Assembly: GCA_026983735.1 (NCBI GenBank)
Contig: JALSTN010000197.1
Span: 1 to 47,917 of the forward strand
DNA length: 47,917 nucleotides
Direction of reading: 5' to 3'
Source: Saprospiraceae bacterium
Lineage (GTDB): Bacteria > Bacteroidota > Bacteroidia > Chitinophagales > Saprospiraceae
The stretch's first letter is position 1. Every line of letters begins with the position of its first letter. The notes beneath the pieces were generated by a model. That model saw nothing but the letters and a program-made list of their open reading frames with translations, searched no databases and was not told the origin of the DNA. The position numbers were made by a program, and so were the translations under genes. Below are positions 17,330 through 27,266 of this stretch, piece by piece.

Positions 17330-18100
17330 ATGAAAAGAATTCATTTTGCCATCTGGGTTGTAATTTTGGTATTGTCGGGCTGTCGAGAACAAAAGTTGAA
17401 GCCAATAGATGATACCTTGTTAGGTCGAGAATACTTTCCTGTAAGTGTGGGTAGCTGGTGGGTGTACCAGGTGGATTCTATCCTCTACGACTTGCAAAAA
17501 AATGGAGTTATACACGATACTGTTCACGTAATGGTCAAGCAGGTCATCACCGATACTTTTCCTTTGGGCGATGATGTAATGGCATATAAGATGGAACGTT
17601 TTCAGCGTTCAGATGAAGCAAGTCCGTGGCAAGCGCTCGATAGTTGGTGGATATCTCAAGATGAAGTGGGAGCATGGTCAAATGAAGGCAATATCCTTTT
17701 CCAAAAACTGGCTTTTCCGGTTAAAAAGGGACTTAAATGGTTTGGGAATGCCAAAATTGGGACACGGGTAGCCGTCAAGGTGAGAGGAGATCTACTGGAA
17801 AAAGCATTTGAAGGATGGGAATACAAGTATTTATCAGTAGATGAACCGGACCAAATCGGAGGACAGACTTTCGGGCAAGTGGCTACGGTTTTAGAAACAG
17901 ATAATGCTGCCGAATTTACCCCTGTTATCGCCCTTCGTCAAGCTATGTCCAAATACGCAAAAAATGTAGGGCTGATCTACAAAAAGTGGACATTACTCGA
18001 TGATATAGATAAAGAGCCCAACTTTAACACTCCATTTGAAGAGCGAGCCGAAGAAGGATTTATACTAGAGCAAACCCTCCTAGACTATCACATTCAATAA
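17330..18100 (+). CDS. Predicted lipoprotein of unknown function
   Basis: This 256-aa protein has a lipoprotein signal MKRIHFAIWVVILVLSGC, with the lipobox LSGC and lipidated Cys18. The mature part starts RE, without an Asp at +2, so outer-membrane transfer is possible. It is beta-rich with paired motifs such as YFPVSVGSWWVYQVDS, and an AEFTPVI..R segment near residue 200 suggests a soluble periplasmic or surface domain. I do not recognise a family with confidence. It lies 7 bases before rimM, so the two are probably cotranscribed, an unusual partner for a ribosome-maturation gene. Confidence 0.75.
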   Translation: MKRIHFAIWVVILVLSGCREQKLKPIDDTLLGREYFPVSVGSWWVYQVDSILYDLQKNGVIHDTVHVMVKQVITDTFPLGDDVMAYKMERFQRSDEASPWQALDSWWISQDEVGAWSNEGNILFQKLAFPVKKGLKWFGNAKIGTRVAVKVRGDLLEKAFEGWEYKYLSVDEPDQIGGQTFGQVATVLETDNAAEFTPVIALRQAMSKYAKNVGLIYKKWTLLDDIDKEPNFNTPFEERAEEGFILEQTLLDYHIQ

Positions 18101-18107
18101 TTGCAAA

Positions 18108-18626
18108 ATGCTCGATCTCGTTCAGGTAGGATTTACCCAAAAGACTTATGGACATAAAGGGGAAATAAAAATTTCAATGGACCTTCCGTTGGAAGCGTTG
18201 ATCTCAGAAGAACAACCCTTTCTTTTTCTTCAAATCATCGGGAGTACTGTTCCTTATGCGGTAGAATCCTACATGGAGCTAGGAGAAGACTACCGAGTCA
18301 AGTTCAAATATATCGAATCTCCGGAACAAGCCTCTGAATACACACATACCCCGATATATGTCGAGAGAAACAGATTGCCGGAGGATCTATTCGAGGAAAT
18401 ACCGGAAGACATTCTACGCTTTACGATAGTGCGTCATCCGGATGGAAAGTATATCGGTCAAATAGAAGAAATCTTAGAATATCCACAGCAATATATGCTA
18501 TTTGTCCGATCATCAAACAATCAGATTCATATGATTCCATGGGTAGAGTCCTGGATAGTAGCTTTGGAGCCGGAAGCGCAAATCATTAAGATGCAGTTAC
18601 CGATGGGCTTAGGGGAAGAAGAATAG
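18108..18626 (+). CDS. rimM: Ribosome maturation factor RimM
   Basis: RimM binds 30S precursors via S19 and aids 16S rRNA processing. The 172-aa protein opens with LVQVGFTQKTYGHKGEIKIS, the N-terminal RimM pattern (VGKI...HGLKGE). The first barrel runs to about residue 88. The PRC-barrel-like C-domain carries HPDGKYIGQIEEILEYP and ends with IPWVESWIVALE. Similarity is moderate, but order and length (about 170 aa) fit. Usual partners rpsP and trmD are not adjacent; a lipoprotein gene precedes it. Confidence 0.8.
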   Translation: MLDLVQVGFTQKTYGHKGEIKISMDLPLEALISEEQPFLFLQIIGSTVPYAVESYMELGEDYRVKFKYIESPEQASEYTHTPIYVERNRLPEDLFEEIPEDILRFTIVRHPDGKYIGQIEEILEYPQQYMLFVRSSNNQIHMIPWVESWIVALEPEAQIIKMQLPMGLGEEE

Positions 18627-18750
18627 GTCTAAATTGAAGGAATTAATCCACGTTTCAGAGTAAATATAGCACACATTAGGAGATGGGTATTAGATTCAAC
18701 CCAAACCATTTTGAAGGCGGAAAAGGAGACTACTCGATTGGCCATAATAA

Positions 18751-19413
18751 TTATTTAGAGGGTTTATTAATTTTAGAGACTAGGCCGTCTATATGCTCAA
18801 ATAGATGTGGTTTAATAGGATTCCACATTGGGTCTAGTAAAAAATCAATTCCCTCACGTCTTGCCAATTTAGAGGCAGGTACAAAATCACTATCTCCAGA
18901 TACTAAAATGATTTGTTCAACTTGTTTCTTAATTGCCATGGAGGCTATGTCAAGTCCAATTTTAATATCAACTCTCTTTTGGGTAAAATCGAAAAGAACA
19001 TCTTCTTCTTCTAAATCATCAACTGTAATTTTTTTAGTCAACAATTCTTTAGTTTTAGAGGGTTTTATAATCCAACGTTTTTTATCCTCTAATATACCCA
19101 GTCGAAGCGCAACTTTTCTTTTCTTTTTTAGCTCCTCAAAAAAAGCCAATTGAAATTTATATTGATCAGTTTTGGCAAAGTCAATCGCCTTACCTGTTAC
19201 AGGGTTATGCTGTTTTTTATTGTAAGGTAAACAGTCATAATAGAAAATTCGATAAAGGTCAAAGCACTCGCCTTTTGCTTGCTGCAAATGTCCAAGACAC
19301 ATCTCCCAAAGGTCATTGGCAGTTCTTTTGGGGTCAAGCTTTTTTATTCTCTTTAATGACCGGTATCTTTTCAGAAAAAAGCCCCCGTCTACTAATATTG
19401 CTGTTCGTTTCAT
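18751..19413 (-). CDS. NYN domain protein (PIN-like ribonuclease family)
   Basis: This 220-aa protein of the NYN/DUF88 family has a PIN-like fold and probable metal-dependent RNase activity. The acidic pocket residues are visible: Asp9 in AILVDGGFFLKR, Asp149 and Asp155 in VDIKIGLDIASMAI, and Asp174/Asp176 in VSGDSDF. A basic stretch with KKKRKVALRLG (about 95-108) may touch nucleic acid. The gene is alone, downstream of groEL on the same strand, behind two terminator-like hairpins. Its leader is unusual. The last 24 bases before ATG nearly match the leader of the FnIII gene at 32226, and a block farther upstream matches the leader of the gene at 47559. RNA substrate unknown. Confidence 0.85.
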   Translation of the reverse strand: MKRTAILVDGGFFLKRYRSLKRIKKLDPKRTANDLWEMCLGHLQQAKGECFDLYRIFYYDCLPYNKKQHNPVTGKAIDFAKTDQYKFQLAFFEELKKKRKVALRLGILEDKKRWIIKPSKTKELLTKKITVDDLEEEDVLFDFTQKRVDIKIGLDIASMAIKKQVEQIILVSGDSDFVPASKLARREGIDFLLDPMWNPIKPHLFEHIDGLVSKINKPSK

Positions 19414-19438
19414 ATCTTTAAAAATTTCTAATAAATTG
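19414..19438 (-). promoter_or_regulatory. Proximal leader module of the NYN gene
   Basis: On the minus strand the gene is preceded by TTAGAAATTTTTAAAGA and then ATGAAA. Counting the start codon, 26 of 28 positions equal those before the FnIII gene (32224-32251). The sequence is AU-rich and probably aids translation initiation in the absence of a Shine-Dalgarno site. Confidence 0.5.
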
Positions 19439-19477
19439 TAAATAAATGTATTATAAATTTTCTACAGCTATGTAACC

Positions 19478-19500
19478 GCTTTGCACTCACATGATTTTTT
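19478..19500 (-). promoter_or_regulatory. Distal leader module shared with the gene at 47559
   Basis: On the minus strand this reads AAAAATC followed by ATGTGAGTGCAAAGC. The gene at 47559 has the same block, with one base changed, at 47475-47496. In both genes it lies about 65-80 bases upstream of the start and is followed by (G/T)TTACA-like sequence. Confidence 0.5.
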
Positions 19501-19538
19501 TACACATATTTCTGTGTGAAATTTATGTTTAATAAAAT

Positions 19539-19553
19539 TCATGTTCGTTTCAT
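19539..19553 (-). other. Five-codon copy of the NYN gene start (MKRT-stop)
   Basis: ATGAAACGAACATGA on the minus strand repeats the first four codons of the NYN gene (MKRT), then stops. A 14-bp direct repeat (19402-19415 and 19542-19555), 140 bp apart, underlies it. It may be a relic of a duplicated start region. Confidence 0.4.
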
Positions 19554-19559
19554 ATGCTT

Positions 19560-19626
19560 AAAAAAAAAGCTCTAGGTTAGGCATTCTCGCTATTGTATAT
19601 CAAATTGAGAATACGTTGCCAAGAGC
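19560..19626 (-). terminator. Imperfect long hairpin with T9 tail
   Basis: Arms 19569-19588 and 19607-19626 pair at 14 of 20 positions around an 18-base loop. On the minus strand the hairpin is followed at once by nine Ts. It has the form of an intrinsic terminator, but the long interrupted stem could instead mark a small RNA end. Confidence 0.4.
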
Positions 19627-19862
19627 ATTATATTATGCAAAAATACAATTTTTATTTTATATCATAGTAAAATTTCCTAGGTTAAACGTATTGCGATACT
19701 GTGCGTACAAATTATTACTTTTCGGCTTTCTTAATGGAAAAACCAGGGACTTAGATATATATTGGATAATCGCAAAGGGGGGGCTTTAGCGGATAGATAT
19801 ATTCCTCTACAAATACCTATTCTTGGCTATCTTTTAACGCCTTCTGAATTGCAGGTAAAAAC

Positions 19863-19894
19863 AAAAAGGCCTTCCAATGATGGAAGGCCTTTTT
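19863..19894. terminator. Strong bidirectional terminator after groEL
   Basis: AAAAAGGCCTTCC (19863-19875) and GGAAGGCCTTTTT (19882-19894) form a perfect 13-bp stem with a 6-base loop and a T-run. It lies 30 bases past the groEL stop on the minus strand. From 19414 to 19862 no gene is seen; that stretch holds only the hairpins and leader modules listed here. Confidence 0.85.
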
Positions 19895-19924
19895 GTTGTC
19901 TGTATATAAGATATTACAGGGTTT

Positions 19925-21559
<1,635 letters not shown>

Positions 21560-21585
21560 TTAATTGTGTTTTTTAGTGAATGAAT

Positions 21586-21605
21586 AAAAAAACAGGCTTA
21601 GCCTG
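21586..21605 (-). terminator. Short hairpin with T7 tail between groES and groEL
   Basis: On the minus strand CAGGC-TAA-GCCTG is followed directly by seven Ts. The stem is only 5 bp, so it may be a weak attenuator or a processing site rather than a full terminator. It lies in the 59-base groES-groEL spacer. Confidence 0.4.
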
Positions 21606-21615
21606 CTCCTAGTTG

Positions 21616-21882
21616 TTAGTCGATGACAACCAAGATGTCATCTTCTCTCATGATAAGATAATCCTTGCCTTGGTACTGGATTTCTTGACCGGCGTATTTG
21701 CCGTACAATACTACATCTCCTTTTTTAACCGTCATCTTTTGGTCCTTCTTACCGGGCCCTACAGCGATAACTTTGCCTTTTTGCGGTTTTTCTTTAACCG
21801 TGTCCGGAATGATAATTCCGCCTTGAGTTTTTTCTTCCGCTTCAAAGGGTTCGACAACGACTCTATCTCCAATTGGTTTCAT
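21616..21882 (-). CDS. groES: Co-chaperonin GroES (10 kDa, Cpn10)
   Basis: This 88-aa lid of the GroEL chamber has the expected strand motifs: [19 protein letters not shown], the mobile-loop [16 protein letters not shown] (about 22-37), VIAVGPGK, and [23 protein letters not shown]. The C-terminal [11 protein letters not shown] is typical. It is the first gene of groES-groEL, about 45 bases behind a sigma54-like element. Confidence 0.97.
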   Translation of the reverse strand: MKPIGDRVVVEPFEAEEKTQGGIIIPDTVKEKPQKGKVIAVGPGKKDQKMTVKKGDVVLYGKYAGQEIQYQGKDYLIMREDDILVVID

Positions 21883-21936
21883 AATTCTAATTTTGTTTAA
21901 AAAATGAATAAAAAATACCTTGTATGCTAGGTAGTA

Positions 21937-21951
21937 TCAAATGGTGTGCCG
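21937..21951 (-). promoter_or_regulatory. Sigma54-like promoter for groESL
   Basis: On the minus strand CGGCACACCATTTGA has the -24 GGCAC and a -12 TTG at the correct GG-N10 spacing, but ends GA instead of GC. It lies 55 bases upstream of the groES ATG. Two TGACA words at 21964-21968 and 21984-21988, 20 bases apart, sit just upstream and could bind a regulator. Confidence 0.4.
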
Positions 21952-22021
21952 ACCCCTAAAAACTGACAAAATAGCAGTCGATATGACAGATTAGGTATTT
22001 TAGAAGCCGTGTAATGTTCTT

Positions 22022-23080
22022 TTATACTTTTACGGGTCCCATACCTACCTCATCACGAACTATCTTATCGGATTGAAGGTATTCGGGCAGTTCTTTCTCC
22101 ATCCATTGTAGGACCCTATCCGCATGGGTTGAGGGATAAAGTAAATGGACATTGGGACCAGCATCTAAGGTGAAATACACGGGAACATCGGCTTGCCTTC
22201 TCCATCTCCTCAAGGATTGGATAATCCGTACAGTCTCCGGCAATAACAGCATAAAGGAAGGTCTGGAATTCATCATCAATCCGTGCAGGGTTAGCGCTTC
22301 TTCTTCGACGATCGTCCCAAACGCACCGATGTCTCCTTGCTGCATGGCGACAGTGATGCGCCGGATATTCGCACGAGCCTGCTTGAACCGCGTTCGCGCA
22401 AAAGGATGATTTTTCATCAATTGGTGACCGGCAGAACTAGAAACCGCTTTTACTTCATCACTTACCAGGAGAATACTATCTTTCCAATTGTCAAACGATG
22501 AATGAAGCTCAAATGGAAAGCTAATCGCATACCGATCGCTGGATCCAGGTATATCCGGATGAGCACCCCAAATCCCAATAGGAGCTACGACAGATCTCGA
22601 AGCAGAGCCACTACCCAAGCGTGCAAACTCAGACACTTCATTTATTGTATCTTCCAAATCAAAAGAATCCCCTTTAAGGCGTTGTCGACCTTCGACCAGG
22701 CACAAGGCTAACGCGCTCATAGCAGAAGCAGAAGAGGCAATACCGGCCGAATGGGGGAATGAATTGACGGAGCTAATATCGAGTTGAAGTTGCTGCAAAA
22801 ACGGCAGTTTATCGGTAATTTGTTGGAGAAAGGTTTCAATGCGCCTTGCAAAAGCTTGATTGGTTTTTCCTTCGAACAAAAAGGATTTGACAATAGGAGT
22901 AGCGCTATCCCTTCTCGGTGTAAAAAGAACAGTCGTCTCCGTAAAAGCGCGCGAAAGGGTAAAACTAATAGAGGGATTGGAGGGGAGTTGGCGCCCATGC
23001 TTTCCCCAGTATTTGACAAGTGCAATATTGGAAGGGCTCCTCCAGGTCATCTCTAACAAGGCCTCATTATCTACTTCCAT
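22022..23080 (-). CDS. mvaD: Diphosphomevalonate decarboxylase
   Basis: This 352-aa GHMP-kinase-fold enzyme gives isopentenyl diphosphate from mevalonate diphosphate with ATP, the last step of the mevalonate route. Signatures are SPSNIALVKYWGKHG (about 15-29), LPSNPSISFTLS, and the phosphate loop HSAGIASSASAMSALAL (about 112-128), followed by ARLGSGSASRSV. The catalytic Asp region is FTLDAGPNVHLL. The other mevalonate genes are not in the window. It follows DUF4294 by 20 bases on the same strand, so the two are probably cotranscribed. An alternative start is the Met at residue 11. Confidence 0.93.
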   Translation of the reverse strand: MEVDNEALLEMTWRSPSNIALVKYWGKHGRQLPSNPSISFTLSRAFTETTVLFTPRRDSATPIVKSFLFEGKTNQAFARRIETFLQQITDKLPFLQQLQLDISSVNSFPHSAGIASSASAMSALALCLVEGRQRLKGDSFDLEDTINEVSEFARLGSGSASRSVVAPIGIWGAHPDIPGSSDRYAISFPFELHSSFDNWKDSILLVSDEVKAVSSSAGHQLMKNHPFARTRFKQARANIRRITVAMQQGDIGAFGTIVEEEALTLHGLMMNSRPSFMLLLPETVRIIQSLRRWRRQADVPVYFTLDAGPNVHLLYPSTHADRVLQWMEKELPEYLQSDKIVRDEVGMGPVKV

Positions 23081-23100
23081 TACGGGATTTTTTAAAGGGA

Positions 23101-23781
23101 TTAATCATCGCATTGCTCCTCCTCATCGAGAGGTTTAGTTATATCAAAGTCCTCCAGAACAATGTCCAGGATGGGATCTTCGCCGCGAAGATAGCCTTTT
23201 TTGAGATGATAGCCATATACGCGCCCCAATGTGCTGTAATACGTCGCCGTCCATGCCCCTTTGGTCTGTCTAATCAGCTTATAAAACGGGATTTGGAGTT
23301 CACGTTCTATCATTTTGACCAGGATATATCCTTGTGTCTTAGTTAGATTTTTTAGTGGCTCTTTGTATTGCTTTTTAAGATTTTTATTCAGGTGAGCGAT
23401 ATATCTACGCCTTTTCCACCAGCCCATATCTTTGGTATCCGCTTCGATCTTGCGATAAACGCGCATAGATTCTACGGCGTAGGGATAGACGACTTTGGCG
23501 TATCTCATATATCTCTTGTATTTGATATATTCATCCACATTCTTAAACACGCGTTTTCGTACCACGCGCACTGTAGGCAGGTCGTAGAGAATCAACGTAT
23601 CATTGCCATTGACCATAGCCGTTACGACTTCCCCCTTGAGATGGATGCGTTTTTCTTCAAATCCATCCTGAGCCCTAATTTTACTCCCTCCGAACAAGAT
23701 AAAGAACAGGATAATAGTGTAGTATGAAATGGTAGAACTCCTACCTCCCGATAACATAATATGTTGCGATGTACTTCTCAT
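23101..23781 (-). CDS. DUF4294 family exported protein
   Basis: This 226-aa protein has an N-terminal hydrophobic segment (about 19-37, ending near AQ) that fits a signal peptide or anchor. The mature part carries GNDTLILYDLPTVRVVRKRVFK, then RYMRYAKVVYPYA and KRRRYIAHLNKNLKKQYKEPL. These match DUF4294, a Bacteroidota family of unknown role. The acidic tail (EDFDITKPLDEEEQCDD) is unusual. The start could be the Met at residue 9, which would leave a shorter signal. It is cotranscribed with mvaD. Confidence 0.82.
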   Translation of the reverse strand: MRSTSQHIMLSGGRSSTISYYTIILFFILFGGSKIRAQDGFEEKRIHLKGEVVTAMVNGNDTLILYDLPTVRVVRKRVFKNVDEYIKYKRYMRYAKVVYPYAVESMRVYRKIEADTKDMGWWKRRRYIAHLNKNLKKQYKEPLKNLTKTQGYILVKMIERELQIPFYKLIRQTKGAWTATYYSTLGRVYGYHLKKGYLRGEDPILDIVLEDFDITKPLDEEEQCDD

Positions 23782-24155
23782 ATAATTCGTCCATTTAATT
23801 CCCCCTAAGGAAATACAACTATGACCGTAATGCTATAACTTAGATTTTCTTCATTTTGTTGTGAAAGGACAACAATGGCTAGATGGTAGGACTACTCTTA
23901 GAGGGTTATAAGTCTATAAGAAGAAGCGAGGTGCTAGATATCTGAATGATTTTGCTTTCGAACAGGTTTTGGGTTATTGACAAGTCGTTTACAAATCCAT
24001 TGCGAGCCATTGCCACTTCCTACTTCGTTGCAAAGCCTCGCCACAGCTATGGCTGCGCCTACGTTTTGTGCAGCGCCTCAAACCACTTTGGCCTCGCACT
24101 TACTTTTGTCTACCGCTTACCGCCGGGTATATATCTGAAGAGGTAGTAACAGTAT
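23782..24155. other. Intergenic gap with GC-rich stretch at its right end
   Basis: No supported gene. From about 23985 to 24125 the sequence is GC-richer than its surroundings and contains the local inverted repeat AGCCATTG/CACAGCTATGGCTG-like words. A 66-codon plus-strand frame there has no recognisable protein signature. It may be an intergenic repeat family; no second copy is in this window. Confidence 0.35.
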
Positions 24156-25052
24156 CTAGGATTTTGAAAACTGCTCTTGCAATGCCAAAATAGCAGCGGC
24201 TAATCGTCTTTCTTCCTTTTGGAGGTATGTTTGTGCCAATCGTTCGAGGTCCTGCACAATCGCTCGGGAATTTTCGAGAAGCTCCTGAACTTCTTTTAAG
24301 GATTTGACATCAATGATATCAGATGGCTCCGGCCATTTGGGTAAGCCGGACAACATAGCAATATCGTTGGCAGTAAGTATTTGGCTGCGCTTGACATAAT
24401 CCGGCAAGGCATCATATCCTATAACCATCTGAGTAACGGGTTGGACAATCGTATGAATGGCATCGCCGCTACACCGTACATAATACGCCCTACCCAATCG
24501 TCCCATCAAATCAATCTTATGCGGGTCAATCCTATCATTTTCATCGAGAATATCGGTACTGATATGCATCCGCACGACTTCACATATAATCAAATGTCCT
24601 GCCCCACCATGCGTCCCCAATGTCTGCACTTCCTTAACCTTACATTCCATCTGGACAGGAGATTCTTTCACCCGGAAGGGCTTTACAAGGTCGGAAGGGA
24701 TGGGAGTCAATCCGGATTTTTCAAATTCGCTAACCCCTGCATCAAACTGAACCGAGCTGATGGTCATCTGTCGAACGATGGGATAGGTGACGGCATTAAT
24801 TACACATTCACGGGTTTGCAAAATATTGTGTAAAGTATCCTTGGTCGTATTATCTACAACTCTTCTGTTGGAAGAAAAAACTAAGATAGGAGGATTGGAG
24901 CTAAAAGCATTGTAAAAGCTATATGGAGCGAGGTTGGACCGTCCAGAAGTATCCAATGTGCTAACAAAAGCAATCGGTCGAGGTGCCACCGCTCCCAATA
25001 AAAACTGATGAAAATCCCGAGTGGGCGTGGTTTTGGGGTCAATAATCCGCAT
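24156..25052 (-). CDS. Flavin reductase family protein (FMN-binding split barrel)
   Basis: This 298-aa cytosolic flavoprotein resembles the DIM6/NTAB flavin-reductase family. Signatures are LLGAVAPRPIAFVSTLDTSG (about 18-37), NLAPYSFYNAFSSNPPILVF, and VDNTTKDTLHNI with TRECVINAVT. The C-terminal 70 residues form a helix-rich extension (KSLKEVQELLENSRAIVQDL) ending LQEQFSKS. The actual electron partner is unknown. It stands alone between two gaps, with its own -7 box. Nearest known functions include flavin reduction for a monooxygenase, but this is not shown here. Confidence 0.85.
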   Translation of the reverse strand: MRIIDPKTTPTRDFHQFLLGAVAPRPIAFVSTLDTSGRSNLAPYSFYNAFSSNPPILVFSSNRRVVDNTTKDTLHNILQTRECVINAVTYPIVRQMTISSVQFDAGVSEFEKSGLTPIPSDLVKPFRVKESPVQMECKVKEVQTLGTHGGAGHLIICEVVRMHISTDILDENDRIDPHKIDLMGRLGRAYYVRCSGDAIHTIVQPVTQMVIGYDALPDYVKRSQILTANDIAMLSGLPKWPEPSDIIDVKSLKEVQELLENSRAIVQDLERLAQTYLQKEERRLAAAILALQEQFSKS

Positions 25053-25423
25053 TGTAAGATTTATTTTTATTGCACAAAAGTAATCGTTTTTGCCGGGTTT
25101 GGGTTAGTAGTTGGTGTTCTAATCTCTACACTATCAATAGAAGGAATATCACCCCGGATGCTAAATTATGAACTACTAAAGTGTAAAAAAAGTGCTTTAA
25201 ATAGCACGATCGAACTGAACGACACGATACATCTGCCAATGCTCAATTTATGGCTAATAAAATCATATCTTTGTGTCGGGCTGGAGATGATGTTCCAGCC
25301 TATACTTGCGAATCATTTCCACATTCTGGTAGATTTCTTAAGGCAATGGAAGGTCTCGGTAGTACGTTGATAATCTTATCTGTCTCTTAGTAGGCGATCA
25401 AATCTACATATAAATTACAAGCG
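25053..25423. other. Intergenic gap between flavin reductase and the beta-helix gene
   Basis: Contains the minus-strand promoter at 25075-25082 and nothing else I can support. A long open frame across it on the plus strand is an extension of a shadow frame of the flavin-reductase gene. Confidence 0.4.
25075..25082 (-). promoter_or_regulatory. -7 box (TACTTTTG) for flavin reductase
   Basis: On the minus strand TACTTTTG fits TAnnTTTG, about 22 bases before the ATG at 25052. Confidence 0.5.
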
Positions 25424-27151
25424 ATGAAGAATTGTATATTCTTATTTCTCCTAGTCTGTTCTTGGGCTACAATAGGTCAAGGTCAAACGGCCTACTATGT
25501 ATCCACGAAGGGCGACAACCAAGCATCGGGAACATTAAATGCACCTTGGCGAACCATCCAATATGGGATAGAGCAAATCCAACCGGGAGATTCCTTATTG
25601 ATCATGGAAGGAACTTATTATGAAAAGCTCGATTTATCAAAGTCCGGTATCCCGGGGCAATATCTCACACTCAAGTCTTACAACGAGGCAGAAGTCATTC
25701 TAAGTGGAAAACAATCCCGGGATAATGTTCCGTTAATCTTTATTGGCGGGGCTTTTATACGGGTCGAGGGATTGCATATTACAGACTTCAAACAGAATGA
25801 TGCCGAAGGAATATCTATACAGGGTACTGCACATGATATCGTCATCCAAAACAATAGAATCAGCCAAATAAAATTCTCTAAAAATCCAAATGCACCCGTA
25901 AATGAAAACACCAATGCAGTGCCATTGGGAGTGTTAGGGGATGTGAGTCCTGATTCTATTTACAACATTTTTCTTCTGGACAATGAGCTGTTTGACAATC
26001 AGACAGGATACAGTGAAAATCTAACTTTGGGGGGCAATGTAAGTGGTTTTGTGGTAGAGGGAAATCTCATACACGATAATACCAATATTGGAATCGACGT
26101 TACCGGCAACTATTTGGAATGCCCGGATCCACATTATGACCATGCGCGCAATGGGGTGATCCGCAAGAATACGGTTTTCAACTGTTATGCGGAATACAGC
26201 ACAGCTGCAGGAATATATATAGACGGCGGATGGAACATCATCGTTGAGAACAATGTGACCCATCACAATGGATATGGAGGAGAGATCGGCTGTGAAGAAA
26301 ATGGAGAAACCCGCCATGTCACATTCCGCAACAATATATTTTACAATAATAGAATAGCCGGGATGCACATCGGAGGATATGATCGAAATACTACGGGCAA
26401 TGTGATTCAATCAGCAGTTAGGAACAATACTTTTTATCACAATGATATCAACGAGACCTATAACGGCGAACTTATCTTGTCTCAATCTGTAGACTGTTCT
26501 ATCGAAAATAACCTCTTCTATCTCTCTACTCAAAATGTGTATTTGGCCATGGATAGAACCCAAAAAGGTTTAAAATTCGATTATAATCTAGTGTTTGCGG
26601 ATGCAGGCAAACAATCGATAATGACCGCCGGAAACATCGAAGTGGAAGGGCTGGATGTATTTTACAGAAAGTCCGGTTACGGAATGCATGATACCTGGGG
26701 AAATCCTCAATTTTTCGATGCGGGAAAAGACTTTCATCTCTCTCCCGGATCGCCGGCTATAAATGCCGGAAACCCTGTTTATACTGCGGCTACAGGAGAA
26801 AAAGATCTCGATGGTCAGAACAGGATAAATGAGGGTAGAGTGGATTGTGGAGCAGATGAATTCTATGTCTCTACAAGGGCAATAACCGAAGGGGTTGAGC
26901 ATAAAAATTCCCCTTGGATTTATCCTCTTCCAGCGGGAGATTATATTTTTATATCCGGCCTAAATCCGAGTTGGGAAAGTTATCGCATCTCTACGCTTGA
27001 TGGAAAAATAATACGTGAAAGCAGATGGAGATTAGGTGGAGGTCTTGTACATGAAAAAGGCATAGATATCTCTGATTTATCTCCGGGAACATATCTGATA
27101 CTTCTGCGGAAAAATAAACTAAATTACACGATCCCTTTTGTTAAGCTATAA
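25424..27151 (+). CDS. Secreted right-handed beta-helix protein with T9SS sorting domain
   Basis: This exported 575-aa protein has a signal peptide (1-21, ending GQGQ). A DUF1565-like opening follows: AYYVSTKGDNQASGTLNAPW and IQPGDSLLIMEGTYYEKLDL. A long parallel beta-helix spans about 70-430, with repeated Asn-rich turns such as NNRISQI, GNLIHDNTNIGID, RKNTVFN, ENNVTHHNGYGGEIG and RNNIFYNNRIAGMH. The next segment, with SPAINAGNP and DLDGQNRI, is typical of extracellular polysaccharide-active beta-helix proteins. The last 70 residues resemble a type A T9SS C-terminal domain, with SGLNPSWESYRISTLDGK and ISDLSPGTYLILL. A polysaccharide lyase or hydrolase role is possible; no catalytic site is assigned. 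Confidence 0.82.
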   Translation: MKNCIFLFLLVCSWATIGQGQTAYYVSTKGDNQASGTLNAPWRTIQYGIEQIQPGDSLLIMEGTYYEKLDLSKSGIPGQYLTLKSYNEAEVILSGKQSRDNVPLIFIGGAFIRVEGLHITDFKQNDAEGISIQGTAHDIVIQNNRISQIKFSKNPNAPVNENTNAVPLGVLGDVSPDSIYNIFLLDNELFDNQTGYSENLTLGGNVSGFVVEGNLIHDNTNIGIDVTGNYLECPDPHYDHARNGVIRKNTVFNCYAEYSTAAGIYIDGGWNIIVENNVTHHNGYGGEIGCEENGETRHVTFRNNIFYNNRIAGMHIGGYDRNTTGNVIQSAVRNNTFYHNDINETYNGELILSQSVDCSIENNLFYLSTQNVYLAMDRTQKGLKFDYNLVFADAGKQSIMTAGNIEVEGLDVFYRKSGYGMHDTWGNPQFFDAGKDFHLSPGSPAINAGNPVYTAATGEKDLDGQNRINEGRVDCGADEFYVSTRAITEGVEHKNSPWIYPLPAGDYIFISGLNPSWESYRISTLDGKIIRESRWRLGGGLVHEKGIDISDLSPGTYLILLRKNKLNYTIPFVKL

Positions 27152-27266
27152 GGAGGTGTAGATCCGTCAAAGCTATAAATAGGCTTTGTATAGGTCAGCT
27201 AAAATCAATGCTATATCGAATAGTAGCAACAATTCTTTAGGGATATTCGTCCTTTTACAATAAGAA

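Noticed and set aside
18683-19153. 156-codon plus-strand frame opposite the NYN gene
   Set aside because: Low-complexity Ser/Phe-rich shadow of the NYN gene, which has clear catalytic residues.
23946-24146. 66-codon plus-strand frame in the GC-rich stretch
   Set aside because: No family signature and no promoter; better seen as non-coding repeat-like sequence.
25008-25370. 120-codon plus-strand frame upstream of the beta-helix gene
   Set aside because: It begins antisense to the flavin-reductase start, and its product has no signature.
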